From Rhizophagus irregularis (lineage: Eukaryota; Glomeromycota; Glomeromycetes; Glomerales; Glomeraceae): a stretch of 64,000 bases of DNA. This document shows positions 22,633 through 35,524 of this stretch, piece by piece (positions within the stretch are counted from its first letter, which is position 1; every line of letters begins with the position of its first letter). The notes beneath the pieces were generated by a model. It made no database searches. It saw nothing but the letters and a program-made list of their open reading frames with translations, and was not told the DNA's origin. Both the position numbers and the translations under genes were made by a program. Where the stretch lies: assembly GCF_026210795.1 (NCBI RefSeq), contig NC_089456.1:1056501-1120500 (forward strand). Reading direction: 5' to 3'.

Positions 22633-25600
22633 TCATTTCGTGACAACCTTCTTGCATTCATTTATCCATTCCCAAACTTGATTAATGATATCTTCTGCTT
22701 GATATAATTCATTTTCTAGCCATCCGAGGCTTAATTTCTTGTGTTTTTGGGAGTTCTCGGTTATGGATAATGATTTTAATGCAAGCTCAACTTTCTCGTA
22801 ATATTTGTACCTAAAATCACAAATTCCAATGAACGAAGTAAAAAATTCGTTAAAAAAAAATTCTATATATATATATATATATATAATTAAATGTTACAAA
22901 CCTTAACTCATCTTCTAGTTCTAAACAACGGTCAACCTTGTTTGTATCCGAAGAATGACTATTGATTGTTTTTTTCAATCGATTCTTGGTCTCTCCCATA
23001 CTACCTTGCAGCTTAATCAACTTCACAATCACAACTACTGTCCAACCTCTCAAGAGAATAATATACTTATTCACCGCTTTTTTCCCTTTCTCTTTCATGA
23101 TGGCCTGGCAGAAAATCATCATATCATTATAAATTTCATTTAGGGTTGTGTCATTATCAGTACGAGATTTTGCTCGTTTGTAAACCTGGCGAATCCAGAC
23201 TTGGATTTTTATGGCAGCGTCTTTCGCCTCAGGAGAATCATGAATCTTACGAAACCAGGCTTGAATTTCTGTTTCCGGCTCTTTAGCCTCTTCAGAAATT
23301 GCGTGCTGATCAAGCTGATCAAAAGTGTCTTGCATTAGGCTAGTATTCTGATCATTACCTCCGCTTTTTTGTGATGAAAATTGATTTTCTGAGACTACAT
23401 TTTCCACAATATTTACTGACGATTTGATCTGCTGAAGAGCATAGCGAAATCCCCCGATAGAGTTGTACGCAAGCTTTTTAATACCATGTTTCTCCCAGTT
23501 AGAAAATCTTGACGGTATACTTTCTAATTGGTAATAAACAATGACCAAGGAATCACAATCTGTTTCTTTAAGATCGTTATGCAGAACATTAACAAGTAGT
23601 CCCATAGATTTCTGTTCTAAGTATTTTTTTATCTTATTAGAAGAAATTTTGTTGTCCAGATATTTGAAAAGATTAAAGATACTAGGCACAAAAGTGGATT
23701 CATTCAGACCAATAAGAACTAATAGCCGTATTAATCGAAGGGTAATCGTAAAGTAAGTATATTCCTTGTAAGTAAGCAGATAATTAAGAAGCTGTTTAAT
23801 TTGCTCAAAGAAAATCGCAATTGCAGCCAGATAGCTATCTCTGTTGTAAGCATGTCGAAGATTCGGAATGAGCGGTGTTACAGCGTATATATCAAAATAA
23901 TTAACTAGATAAGCTCGAGGAAGGAAAAAATCACAACATCTAGGACTGATTGCAAAAATCAAAGATGTTACAAATTCTATAAGGGATACAAGATCACCAA
24001 ATGCATCAGATGTAACCAAATTTACCCTTTCCGTATGGCTTATAGCATATTGAATAAATATTTTTATTTGAGAAATTGCTTCGATCACATTGTTAGATCT
24101 AAGATAAAAGAAAAATGATGAAAGTCGTTTTCCAACCGGAATTGCTCGGTGATATCCATTATAACAATCGTAGTACTCAAGACCAACGGGTAAATTGTAA
24201 GGATATAAAAGAATCGTTGGCTTTGACATTTCCCAACAGAACGTATTAATACCCCATTCGTCTCTCAGCTGCTGAAGAACAAGCATGCATTTTAGCATGG
24301 CTTCAAAGTTACTGGCATTATTAAACTCATACAGCCATCTCTTATGAGCAAGTTCGATAAACCCATTACGTGTGTGATAAGGTAATTTAGCAAGCACCAT
24401 GTGAGTGATCTCCGGACAACTTGTCCTTGAAGAATGATAGCGTATATGATTTCGAATCAAGTTTTCAGCCCACCATCTTTGTAAACCGAGAACTTCTTTG
24501 CTTTGTTCTTCTTTAAGTAGTCGAAGATGGTATAATACAATCAATTTTAGCATCACGGTGTATTGAAGGCATGAAAGTTCCAGGCGTTTGTACAGAATTG
24601 ATGGCGTTGTAATTACGTGATGATTTTTGCAATTTTGTCTTGAACAATATTGATAAGATATAAAATTGTAGCAGATTTGAGAGCTTACGTCTGGAATATT
24701 TCTACCCTTCTGATTATCATCCCGGATGAGCTCAAAGATATACGAAGCGAGGAATTTTGAAATTGTCCGATATACAGTATATACGTTATAAACATATCGA
24801 TTATCCGTGGTTTCTGTTACTTCTTTTTTCGAGTTGTTGCCGTACATTTCATTTATGAGACGAACTAGTGGGTTATCAAAAAAAATTTGACGTTTTTGTG
24901 GACAGTTCTCCACTTTGCTTACAAAAAAAATATTCTCAATAATTTTATTGTCATTGTATCGTGAAGCTTTTATAAGAGGAAAGACTAGATCACATAGCCT
25001 TAATATATGTTGTAACCTCTTTTTCCAATACTCTTCCTCAATATCAGGTTGTGGAATCTGCAACCATAAGATTATTGCACGAAATTCATGAGTAATCTCT
25101 CCCTGATTCTTAAAAAGTTGTATATACTTGTTAACTCTATTAAGACCCTTATTTAAATAAGCTGAGTATAATTGAAATTCTTCTTCCATTATTTTTTCCC
25201 ACTTTTTGGACTTTTTAAACGATGGGTTGATTTTTGTAATAATATCATTCGCCTTGGAATGGAGACTCATCAACCCAGAATTATTCAAATTTTTGATCAT
25301 CGACTTTAATATATTTACTCTGCATAGATGTAAGTAACACTGTAATGCCTCAATCTTATCCTCATCATTGTTTGAGCAGTTAAACTTATCAGCTGCCTTT
25401 TCAAATTCACCGTGTGAACGCAGATCTTCAGCTACGGCACGAAATTGACCAGTCTTCTCACAGACTTCTAAAAATTCTTCTGGTGCATGATCTCTCAGAA
25501 GTTTAATTTGTTCCTCCTGGGGGAGGATAGAAAGAGCTATCGTACTCATTTCTTTATTATTTGTACGACGATAATGGATGTTGACAAGACGGGTAATACG

Positions 25601-28600
25601 GTGAAATATTTTATCATCAATTTTTTGTCGATATCTTATTAAAAAGATTAGGTTACATTACGGTTAATTGTATAGAATTTGTCAAATTAGTTATGCTACA
25701 TCAATAGACTTACTTTCGCATTAGCTCGATTACTTTTTCATAACGGTTATCATTTTTATATGCTACAACAGCATCAGTATAGTTCTTTGCCTTTTCAAAA
25801 TACTTACCTGCCTCGTACCACATACTAGCTTTATTATAACAACGCGCGGCAGGATCAAACATATTCCATTTGACATATACATCACCAGCTTCTTTATACA
25901 TGCTAATATCCTAAAAGTGTATAAATCAATTTAAAGCAGTGAATATCGATCGAGTAAAGGAAATCAAAATCTTACCTGGTAACATGAAGCCGCCTGATTG
26001 GGTCGGGAGCACTTTACGAAAGCCTCAGCAGCACAAATGAAATTGGACTTTATAGTATCATCATCAGAATCATTTGTAGAATCCTTAGCAATCTGCTGAA
26101 GATAATATGCATTGGCTAGTTCTCTGCTCTTTTTATTTCCACTTTTTTCAAAGCAGAAAATAGCCTAAAAAGTAATTTATTTAGATATAATACAGCTAAT
26201 TACATAACATTAATATTTCAAAAATGGTATTACTTGCTCATACTGCCGTTGTTCAAAGAAATTTTTTCCCTGTTGATCCCACTCATCTGAATTGCTCTTT
26301 TTAGCCAAAGTGGAAATAATTTCGTCTACACTTTGAGTTACTTTAATTAGCCCAAGACGTTCCCAGTACATTTTGAGTGGAATGCTATATTCGGGATTTT
26401 CATCGCATATCCATATATGTTGCCGAGCCCTAGTTACTGCAACGTAAAGATGTTTGAGTTCTGAGGAAAGGATGTAATGTCTCTCGTGGGAGAAAGTTTG
26501 AACACCTTCAGAATTTTCTCTTGGAATAGAATCAATTACTCGCCACTAAAAGATAAATAATAAGTGAACTATCTATAAGAGATTTGAGACCAATAATATA
26601 TTATCATACCTTTCGACATGCAGGTGAATCGTTAAAGAAATTATACAAAAGCACATCATTAAACTCCATGCCTTTAGCTTCAAATATAGTCATTACCAAT
26701 CCAGCTTTATTAATTAGTTTCTTCAACTCATCTTTAGCATTATCGTCACGTACAATAATGACTTGATCAGCACCAAATTCAATGAATGGATTTTCGTCAC
26801 CATTAACAAGCTTTTGCCCATTAGAGGTACAAACATCATCAAGCTCACTTTCTCTGCTATTTGACGAGAAGATTTTAAAATGATCTTTTTGGAACCCTTC
26901 AAAGAAAGTAGGTTGAGGTCCACCGACCCTACCATGTTCACGTGATAGCCGGTCGATAGAATTAGGAAAAAAGTGCCAAATAAGATCAATTACTGAAGTG
27001 GCGAGTTGAAGGATCCCATTATGGGATCGGTAATTAATATCTAGCTCAAACTGTTTTGGATTTATAATGCTACTATGATTGGTTTTGGCTCGTGTACGTT
27101 CCCAATTATACATTAAGGCATGTAAATCTATATTAAATTATCAAAAAAATTGTTTAATAAAGAATAGAAGAATAATATTGGCAAAAAAATATCGCGCATA
27201 CCCTGGAATCGAAAAGAAGACCCTCTGGCAATACATTGTGCTATATCTCCAGCTAAAAAAACGCTATTGGCACGGTCAAAAACCTTCAAGATAAGTGCCA
27301 AATCCACAATTTGATTATCCTGACATTCATCAATATATACTTCATGAATATGTGGACCACCGAGTGCTTTTTTTTTGGCAAGACGTAAGATTGCCAACGT
27401 TCTACAAAGATTCCAAATAAAATTAAGCAATTAATAATATGCCCGAAAAATAAAAGAATCACATATTATCTGGACTTACCGATCTATCGAATCGTAATCA
27501 CCATTTCGTAACTTCATTGTTTCATATTTTTGAAATAAATCATAAATCTGATCCCGGTTATATGAAAATACCGGATACTTTTTGGTACTGATGTTTTTGT
27601 AATCTTCTCTTGATAAAAAATCTACTTCGGGATTTGAACCCTAGGTAAAATAAAGATTGAGATAAAATATATATATAAGTATTAAAGAAATTGAAAGAAA
27701 ACAAGTGACAAATAATTACAGATTACATGCCTTAATAATAGAAAATTCAGCATAAACCAATTCACAATCAAAATCGCAACTAAGACGACGCCAATATCTT
27801 TTCTGAAAGACCTTATAATCAACAAAATTCGTCGTTTTAACGAAAGATGATTTTTGGTAAAATCTTCCTTCTTTATCATATGAATCAATATTATCTGCAC
27901 CTAACTTTCGTTGTTTGATTAGGTTCTTAATGGCATACGTTTCTTGAAGCATTTTAGAAAACTTATCGTAGGTCATGAACAAAGGGAAATGGTGATCTTC
28001 TAGCTCATGGAATGAGTTTGGAATATCATCATCATCATCTCCCTCTTCGAGCATTGTATCAGTGCCATCTGCTTCTGCTTCTTCTTTCTTTCTTCTATAT
28101 TCATAAAACTGCGCCATAGAAATTTTTTTCCCGGCGAGCATGGCAGACTCTCGCAACTTATTAAAATATTCCTTTACCCGGTCACGAAGATTGGGGCTCA
28201 CTGTAATAAATATTTGTCTTTTGATAAAAACCCTGTCATTGGATGACGTTTTACAGAGTTGTCTATTTAAGTATGAAGCAATCTGCCTAAAAATAATACA
28301 TGTAGTCTTTCCAGTCCCTAGATATTAGAAATATATAGAAACAAATGGCATTAAACTTATTTCCAGTTGCAATGATTGAATCAGATTGATCACTAACCTG
28401 ATCGACCAATAACAACCGCCGATGCAGGACAGTTAATGATTTCATATTCTTTCTTGGACACTTGAAAAGTAAAATTAAAACCACCCAAGGCAAGTGATTT
28501 GTACAAGTTCTGCATTAAAAAATAATGCATTAATATATAATAAATCCGAATTTCATAATTTAATATTATTAACTTCATAATTTACCTTTGATAAGGGAAC

Positions 28601-30255
28601 AAACTTATTTGTAACAAGCATCCTATGAACCTCTAGCAATTTCTCATCATCCGTCAGTGAGGTATGCAATCCGTTTTCAGGAGATTTTATTTCTTCTTCG
28701 TTTCCAAAGGTCATTGGTAAAATTACGCTATCTTTACCTGATTGTTCCACCATACACAAATGCTTGGGAGTATAAATCTGATGAACTATTGAGAGATTTT
28801 CTAATATTTTGTGGATTTGTTCCTTGTTTGCTGTGACAGCCCAAATTTTAACAAGCTGTGTGAGCGAATCACTACGAATAGAGAATCCATAATCAACTTG
28901 CCAGAGAATTTTTAGACCATCATTATCTGGAATTTCTATCTCATAAACAGGAATGGCATGAGTTTGAACCTTACGCCGTAATTCATGTTTGTCCCATTTT
29001 CCTAATGATATCTGCCCAAGTTTCTGTATGACTGTCCTAAATTTATCAGGTGATGATTCCAATTGACGCAAGTCTTTGATTGTGTCCTCGCTAAGCATGA
29101 TGTCCCATGGACCAAGCTTATCATCCTCATTAAATTCAAATGGAAGACGGTAAAGGCAATCTGATGATGACTCCTCTTCCAAAAAGTATTTGTCAGGAGA
29201 GAAATAAGCAAGAGCTTGTTTGTGACAACTTGTACATGGTAAGAATTCCATCAAAATCTAATTGAGGATGGATAGGTTTATCAAGTTCCCTATCATTAGT
29301 TATTTTTGAATAAAACAAAAATATTTACCCGGAATGAATCTATTTTCCGTAGTTCGAGAGCACGCAAAGTGTGAGGCAAATCTGATGGCCTTTGAGGTTT
29401 CGGCATATTTAATAATGCGAGATTTTGTTCATCTTCAATGGATAAGAGTGTAAAGTTGTTATTGATGTTACTGGCGGCTCTCTTCCTGTTCGAATGTTGC
29501 GTTCTGGATTCCTTATCCTCAAGCCTAACCATATCATCCAATGTAGGTGGCAAAGAATTTTTTCTGTTAACAAGCAGGATTTGTTTTAAACTTTGATGGC
29601 TTCTTAGAGTTTCCAACAATGCCGTGCAGGCCTTGTATATTGAAAAACCCTCTGATAACCGAGATGGGACATCCTCGTGCTCAGAACATTTCTCTACGAG
29701 AGTCGCAATCACGTCCGCCGCTTTGAGTATCTCTTCTTGCTCGATACGAATTAACATGTTGAAGTCAAATAATATGCGCTTGATACAATGATGACCATAA
29801 GTTTCCGTTATCAAAACTCCAAAGACTTCATTTGCATCCAGGATTGCGCTGAAGACATGTTTGGTTGTCAACCTATTATCTTTATTATCAGTACGCCAAA
29901 GGAGTTCAATACAATTGTGAAGGAGCTCTCTAAAGCCAGGAACGTCAGAATTTTGTAGGTTTTTCATAACAACATCGTTTATTAACATTGAGGAAAATTT
30001 ATTGAGCGAATTATTCCATCTATTCAAACTGAAGTTTGGAGTAGCCCGTAAATTTTTATTGCAAAGGTTAAAAATAAAAGTTTGTAGGGTTGATAGATAA
30101 GTATCAAAAGAACGCGATAATTCGTCAAGAAACTCATCCATGTCCGATTCTGATGCATTGAGACATCGTTCCAGCAGTATATCTCGTTTCTGACCGTCAT
30201 CATTCTGAGAACTTGCAAGGTCTTCCAGTAGTTCAATTAGAAATCTTTCATCCAT
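22633..30255 (-). CDS. TRANK1-like UvrD-family helicase, copy B (intact, 12 exons, 2,261 aa)
   Basis: Exons: 30255-29329, 29257-28586, 28509-28398, 28317-27731, 27640-27480, 27401-27202, 27127-26610, 26545-26234, 26164-25976, 25910-25714, 25634-22902, 22810-22633. They total 6,786 nt and every junction keeps frame. Start is the ATG at 30255. Order: N-terminal alpha-helical region (1-309), CxxC-led second region with conserved LSLGKWDKHELRR-type block (310-533), then UvrD-like helicase core. Motifs are GRSGTGKT (about 570), YIDECQDN (about 845), FLAGDIAQ, DINYRSH (about 914), EAKGMEFNDV and YVAVTRAR (about 1095). TPR-like helices follow (1160-1290), then a CCCH-like cluster C-x8-C-x4-C-x3-H (about 1617) and a perfect IQ motif IQVWIRQVYKR (about 2110). 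The family is usually annotated only as P-loop NTPase; a nucleic-acid substrate is likely but unproven. Intron 4 uses a GC donor. The last intron uses GTTTGT and carries a TA microsatellite (22863-22886). Confidence 0.9.
22863..22886. repeat. TA dinucleotide microsatellite in the last intron of copy B
   Basis: A run of about 12 TA units lies between the penultimate and last exons of the minus-strand gene. Copy A has no such run at the same place (about 245-270). Confidence 0.8.
27640..27731 (-). promoter_or_regulatory. GC-AG intron in copy B (matching one in copy A at 4898-4980)
   Basis: The exon ends ATT ATT AAG and is followed by GCATGT; the acceptor is CCTAG before GGT TCA. Only the GC donor keeps the frame (SIIK then GSNPEVDF). 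The nearest GT would shift it. Copy A has the same AAG-GCATGT donor. A +2C donor in both paralogs means it predates their split. Confidence 0.75.
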
Positions 30256-33129
30256 TATGATCAATTTTCGTTTTTTTTTAAAAAAAAGAAAAGAAAAAAA
30301 ATAAAAATAAAAAATAAATAAATATATTTAACGCACTAATGAAATAATTATAAGTTTATCTCAAGGATATAAGGAATAATATTTTTGGAAAAGTCTGCTG
30401 ATTTTTTACCAACATCACACTATATTCCTTAAAAAAGAAATTTATTAAAAGTATTAAGAGCAATAAATGATTTTAACGAAAAATTTTGATTTCAAGAACA
30501 ACAGAATAAAAATTTTGTTTCTGTGGGAAAAAAACCAAAGTATTGATGGTTGATATAATGTCTCCCGCATAACTCGGGTAACAGTGAACCAAAACAACAC
30601 AGTGCATGCAATGCAGATCGTGCTTAAACCTAACTTGTGACGATCAGTAGTAAATCATGCACGATGTTGTGACAATTAATTGTTAAATATTCCTATTTGA
30701 AATACTTCACTTAAACCATTGTTGAAAAAAAAAAATCACTAATATTGTTAGAAATTAAATTTTGATTAAGTTGCGTACAAATGGAACTATACCCTAAATC
30801 CTCATTTCAGGGAATCTTTTATAGGGATTATAGGAATGTAGATAGTTTGAAATTTGAATCCTCATATTTCTGCGCCACTTATTCCAAGTCACGCCAAATT
30901 TCGGTAACGTGACTTGACGAATTTTATTGGTCAGGTGAGCATTTATCTTAAAAATACTTTTACAAAAAAAAAATACAAAGAAACGTTTAAAATATTTCTT
31001 ATGTTCCTTTTCATTTTATTAAATTTATTGCTGGTTTTTTTTATTAAAATGAACTGAATAAATTATTTGTTATTTTATAGAATTTGAATTTTACGATAAA
31101 TCTTTATCTGTTATATTACTTATATAATTTTAATAATCGTAATAAAAAGATAATTTTTTAATGTATTAAATAGAAAAGTCTTCTTCTTTATACTCCCAAG
31201 GCTGCAAAAAAATTTTCAATATATTTTATAAAAGATCGCGTTTTTATTTTCACCACAAAATAAAATACAATAAAAATAAGAAATATAATAGAATAAAACT
31301 ATAATAAGAAGAATAATATACATTCAAGGCGAAATTACAGGTACTAAGATGAGAACTGATATATGTACAAAGTTACGATTACCGAAAATAAATTGGTGGT
31401 GTTTTTTAGGTGAATGTATACAATGCACAAGTTATTTTGCATGAAAATGTTCGACTTTACACTTCGAAATTTGCAAAATATTAAAATATTCGAATATTTA
31501 TACTAGAACCAAGAGGCCCTGGTATATAAGCTGACCCATGAAAACTAATATTTGTTTTTTAAAGGTCTAAATGATCGTTTCTAGTCGGTTTTATCATATA
31601 AACTGGTAAGATAGGTGAAACCGGTTAAACTGTTGGCATCGCTAATAGCCTATTACAGGATAGATTTCAGGGTTGGTTAGAAGAATAGCCTATATCTTTC
31701 AAAGAAATCTGTTATAACAAGGAAGGAAAGTTGGATTTCAGGTTTCGTAGAGAGCATGTTGCAAAGGTTCAAGGCTTCAAGCTGAGAAGAAATTTTGTGT
31801 TGGTATCAATTTGTAAAATGCTTCAAAAAGGAGGAATTGCACGATCTTCCTGGAAAAAAAAAATGTTTATTGGATGAAAGATTTGTTGTAACCTTATAAC
31901 AATAGGAATAGTACGCGCATACGGATCATTACTTAATTTATCGTTTCATTCAGTTACAAAACAATATAACATCATTTTAAAAAATCTTTTAATTTTCAGT
32001 CTAGTCAGTCTAGTCACAAAAATTCACGAGAATCTCAATTTCCTCACATGATCTAATTTAAATCACTTATCTTTAAGTCTTCGAGAGGATCACTAAGGAT
32101 CTAAGCATTTGGTGAAGATATGTGATTATTGAATATTGTATCGTCATACGAGATTCATTGGAACGTTTCGAGACTGGAGTTATAGAAACAATTGATTTTG
32201 AATCTAATGAAAGTATTTGAAAAATTGTAGACCTGGGCCGCTGGGCGTCTGGTTATGAAGACGAAGGAAACAAATTAATTTGTGAGCGTATTCAGTGAAC
32301 AATAACTGTTTTGGGGATGATATTATAGAACTATATAATATTTTTCTCAATAAAAATTATAATTTTATTTTTTGTTTGTATTACACACAAGCTGCAACTT
32401 TGATTCGAGTATATCTATTTGTATTTGGACGCTTGGACTTCATATCCCACTAATTATAGACCTAATATTTCTTTTTATCATACTAAGAGTCTTGTACATA
32501 TTACAAAAATAAAAATAAGAAGTAAAATGTGTTTCAGCATTCTATATATATATATATATCTAAGGATTAAAGCAGTCTTATTCTTGTTAATTTTAAAAGA
32601 ATAAATTAATGAAACTATTCTAATTGAAGTATAATGAATATTGGTACAAACCTATCGACTTAAGACTGTAGGGATGAAAAATGCAAGCTGGATATAAAAT
32701 GGGTTAGCCTATATTTACGCCACTAAAAGATTACTGTTGTTTAAAAGTGGAAAGGTTTAGAAGGTTAAAATTTAGATCGGTAAATCGATGCCAAATTAGG
32801 GTAGGGTATTCCGGCGTTTTACGTTAATGCTATTAACATTAACGTTAACGTTTGAAAAACCGATCCAAAGTTTAAAAAAAACGTGAACATTAACGTTAGC
32901 ATTTTGTATCAAAACGAAACGAATCTTAACGTAAACCCATGTCCATACCACCCATCTGAGCAAGGGGCGCTTATGTAATTATTTTTTTTTGCCGACAAAT
33001 GGGGAAATGTGGAATGTGGAATAGGGTTAAAATAGTACTATACTGCTATTCTTACTATTTTTGGAGCATGAATTGAATGATTTTCTCCGATCTTTTCTTT
33101 ATCGATTACAAATTCTTTTTGTCCTTTAG
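30256..33129. other. Intergenic, no gene seen
   Basis: AT-rich spacer upstream of copy B. Notable items: a short TA run near 32545-32560, and at 32820-32935 several repeats of the self-complementary AACGTTAACGTT-type motif. No credible coding region. Confidence 0.5.
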
Positions 33130-33338
33130 GTGTAGTTGGGATCTGCGGATGATACCGAAGCAACTTAGTTGGCGTACCACGGTGAAATCGACGGGTACTC
33201 CTTTTTTTTCATTTTTCCTTGGCGTTAATTAATCACTAATCAAATTTTTTAAAAAATTTTTGATTTCTAAGTTCGGTCAAGGACCAGCAGTTGATGCCAA
33301 AGTCCTGGGTGGGAGTAATGTGGTGAGTGAATCAGCAG
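33130..33338 (+). pseudogene. Two spliceable exon fragments of an unassigned repeated gene
   Basis: A pyrimidine tract and AG at 33128-33129 open a 65-base exon (33130-33194: WDLRMIPKQLSWRTTVKST). A GTACTC donor follows. After an AT-rich 87-nt intron, an exon at 33282-33338 (GPAVDAKVLGGSNVVSESA) ends at another GTACGA donor. The two join in frame. No start, stop or further exon is identified, although another branch-like TACTAAT and a CAG acceptor follow at 33373-33392. The phrases TTVKSTG and LGGSNVV recall a repetitive protein family in Rhizophagus, from memory only. Probably a relic. Confidence 0.35.
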
Positions 33339-33838
33339 GTACGAGGTTTTTTTTCGTTTTATAATTGATTACTAATCAATTTTTTTTTCAGTTTTTCTTT
33401 TGTCATATTTGAGTTCAGTCAATGTAAAAAAATTTCTAGCTTTTTTTGCTAAAATAATAAATAAAAAATCTTCCTTTTCTTTAAATACTAAAAAGAAGCC
33501 ACTTTTTCTCAAAAAAAGAAATAAATATTTATTCATAATAAATTTATATTGTTTAATAATTTCTCTTACCACATGACATATTAAATGGTTATACAAAGTG
33601 TATTATTAATTGCCTTATTTGACTAAGTATGGGAAAATCAAATTTGCCTACAGATTGTGGTATTGTTTTTGAATCCAAAGCCAACAGCCCAACACAATAC
33701 TAGTTATTGTTTGCTTAAAAAGAATTCGATGATCTGATCAGGTACTACATAAAATTGTGCGACTGAATCTCGTATAAATTCGCTTAACGAAGAAATGTAT
33801 CGATTGGTCTTTGCAGTCTTCTCAAATAAGTCAATGAA

Positions 33839-34693
33839 ATGGAAGTGCAATTTATCAGATATCTTCAAAAAAACAAGACATTCCATCTTTTAAGTCTGCT
33901 TTTATTAATACTTATTATTTACTATGATAAAAACCATGCTCTTAATTACATTTTCGTATCTGTCGAAGCATATTTATATATTTTTACATACGACATGGTA
34001 ATCTCACGTAGTGTTACCAATTATGATTCTTCTAGTGATCACGTTTACACTAATGCCATCCGAAAGCGAAATTATGAATTTATTGGTGTCAGATTATTCA
34101 TCGCTTTTATTTTTATAATGTACATTCTGGCTGACATTCTTCCAAATGTTTCATCATTATTTGTATGGCTTTTTATTTTAGTACCTATGGTATATTTTCA
34201 CCAATTCTACCAATTCAAGGTCTTATTCGATTTTTCTTACTTCTGCCCCCCTCTAGAAGGTTGCTTTAGGATTCTTACAATTGCATTTCCTTGCATCTTT
34301 TGTGGAAGTAAGGATAGCAGAATATTAGTTAGTATAATCCTTTTCTTTTTACTTGTGTCTATGCACAAAATTAGAAGATTGGTGAGAACAAGCTATTCTC
34401 GTGCAACACATAACATTAAAGATATTGAAGAAAATCAATATGACAAAATTGTATTATACCTTATTTTCTTTCTTTCGTTATACAATAGTATTCCTATGTT
34501 TTTATATTTTATAATAGCAAACTTTTTGACTAGAAAAGTTTTTTTTAGAGTTAATTTCGGTGGAGAAGGAGAGGAAAGGATTACGATGTGGGGATTATCT
34601 TGGCCTTGTGATGCGCTTGTTTCTCCTATGGATTTTGGTGTAATCTACATAAGCTTTGCCTTGTCTGTAATTTCAATTGTGTTTTACAATTAA
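33839..34693 (+). CDS. Multi-pass membrane protein of unknown function (284 aa)
   Basis: Single-exon frame from an ATG at 33839 to TAA at 34693. Hydrophobic segments at about residues 16-28, 34-52, 81-100, 104-121, 161-175, 203-229 and 265-282 suggest six or seven membrane spans with short loops. There is a Cys-rich patch (FCPPLEGC, PCIFC) at 135-155 and a Gly/Glu loop (NFGGEGEERITMWGLSWPCD) at 239-258. No known family is recognised. Length, clean frame and regular hydrophobic pattern argue that it is real, but expression is unproven. Confidence 0.6.
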   Translation: MEVQFIRYLQKNKTFHLLSLLLLILIIYYDKNHALNYIFVSVEAYLYIFTYDMVISRSVTNYDSSSDHVYTNAIRKRNYEFIGVRLFIAFIFIMYILADILPNVSSLFVWLFILVPMVYFHQFYQFKVLFDFSYFCPPLEGCFRILTIAFPCIFCGSKDSRILVSIILFFLLVSMHKIRRLVRTSYSRATHNIKDIEENQYDKIVLYLIFFLSLYNSIPMFLYFIIANFLTRKVFFRVNFGGEGEERITMWGLSWPCDALVSPMDFGVIYISFALSVISIVFYN

Positions 34694-35254
34694 ATTAGTT
34701 TCCTTGTCATATTTCATATTTTCATCTGATTGATTTTCTCATAATTTTTATTACGTTTAGCTTTTCTAAACAATGTTATAAAATTTAATAAATGTGGTAT
34801 AAATTATTTTATCTACACAATTTTTTAATGCCATTTAATATTGTAATATATGTGTTATTAACAAGAACATTATGAACATTATGATATGATCAAGAGATAT
34901 TTTATTGTAAATATATATAAAATTCGAAAAATAAGACTAGATATGAGGACCGGTCTAGCAAAAGCCGGGATTTGTCCGATAACGTATTTTCGAGGTTGAA
35001 ATTACGTAATCAATTTGATGATCATTACGACAAGAATTGGATTTTTTTCGAAACGGTCTTAAGAAAATTAATTGAAGCCTTAGGTTTCAATAAATTATAT
35101 CAATTTAATTTATATCATAAAATTTGTATAATACATATTTTTAATAAATTTAATGCAATATTTTTTAATAAATTAGTTCACCAAAATAAAGTATATTATG
35201 AATGGAAAAACTTTTTTCCAAATGGTTAGACTCATAAGCTTATTAAAAATCGTG
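34694..35254. other. Intergenic, no gene seen
   Basis: AT-rich 3' flank of the membrane-protein gene. An open stretch from 34972 to 35229 starts only at TTG and has no recognised family. Confidence 0.5.
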
Positions 35255-35261
35255 AAATCAC

Positions 35262-35518
35262 GTGACCGGACCCAACCCCGGCATCTTCCCCAGCGTCGCC
35301 CCAAGATTTTTCACCCACGTGACCTGCATAAAATGTCACCCCGTGTCACACCCAACCTTTTTTATTTTTTCATAAGTATTCTGGGGACTTGAAAATTTTT
35401 AGTGGTGAAAAAAATATTTTTCACGCCCCTTAAACATCACCGGTCACGTGGGGTGGAATTTTACTAGAAATCTTGGGGCGATGCTGTGGTAAATCAACCC
35501 CGACCAGGCCCCATATAC
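35262..35518. repeat. GC-rich foldback element with CACGTG sites
   Basis: An island far richer in C and G than its surroundings. CGCCCCAAGAT (35297-35307) pairs perfectly with ATCTTGGGGCG (35470-35480). CACGTGACC (35316-35324) pairs with GGTCACGTG (35442-35450). The outer parts (ACCCAACCCCG on the left; CCCCGACCAGGCCCC on the right) are less well matched. No coding frame. It looks like a non-autonomous inverted-repeat element of about 250 bp. CACGTG is the core E-box of bHLH factors; function is inference. Confidence 0.7.
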
Positions 35519-35524
35519 CTGAGA

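Noticed and set aside
22850-25549. A separate 899-residue gene starting at MSTIAL
   Set aside because: It is the large exon 11 of TRANK1-like copy B; the reading frame continues upstream to a splice acceptor at 25634.
34972-35229. 85-codon frame before the GC-rich foldback
   Set aside because: It starts only at TTG, has no family signal and runs up to the repeat element.
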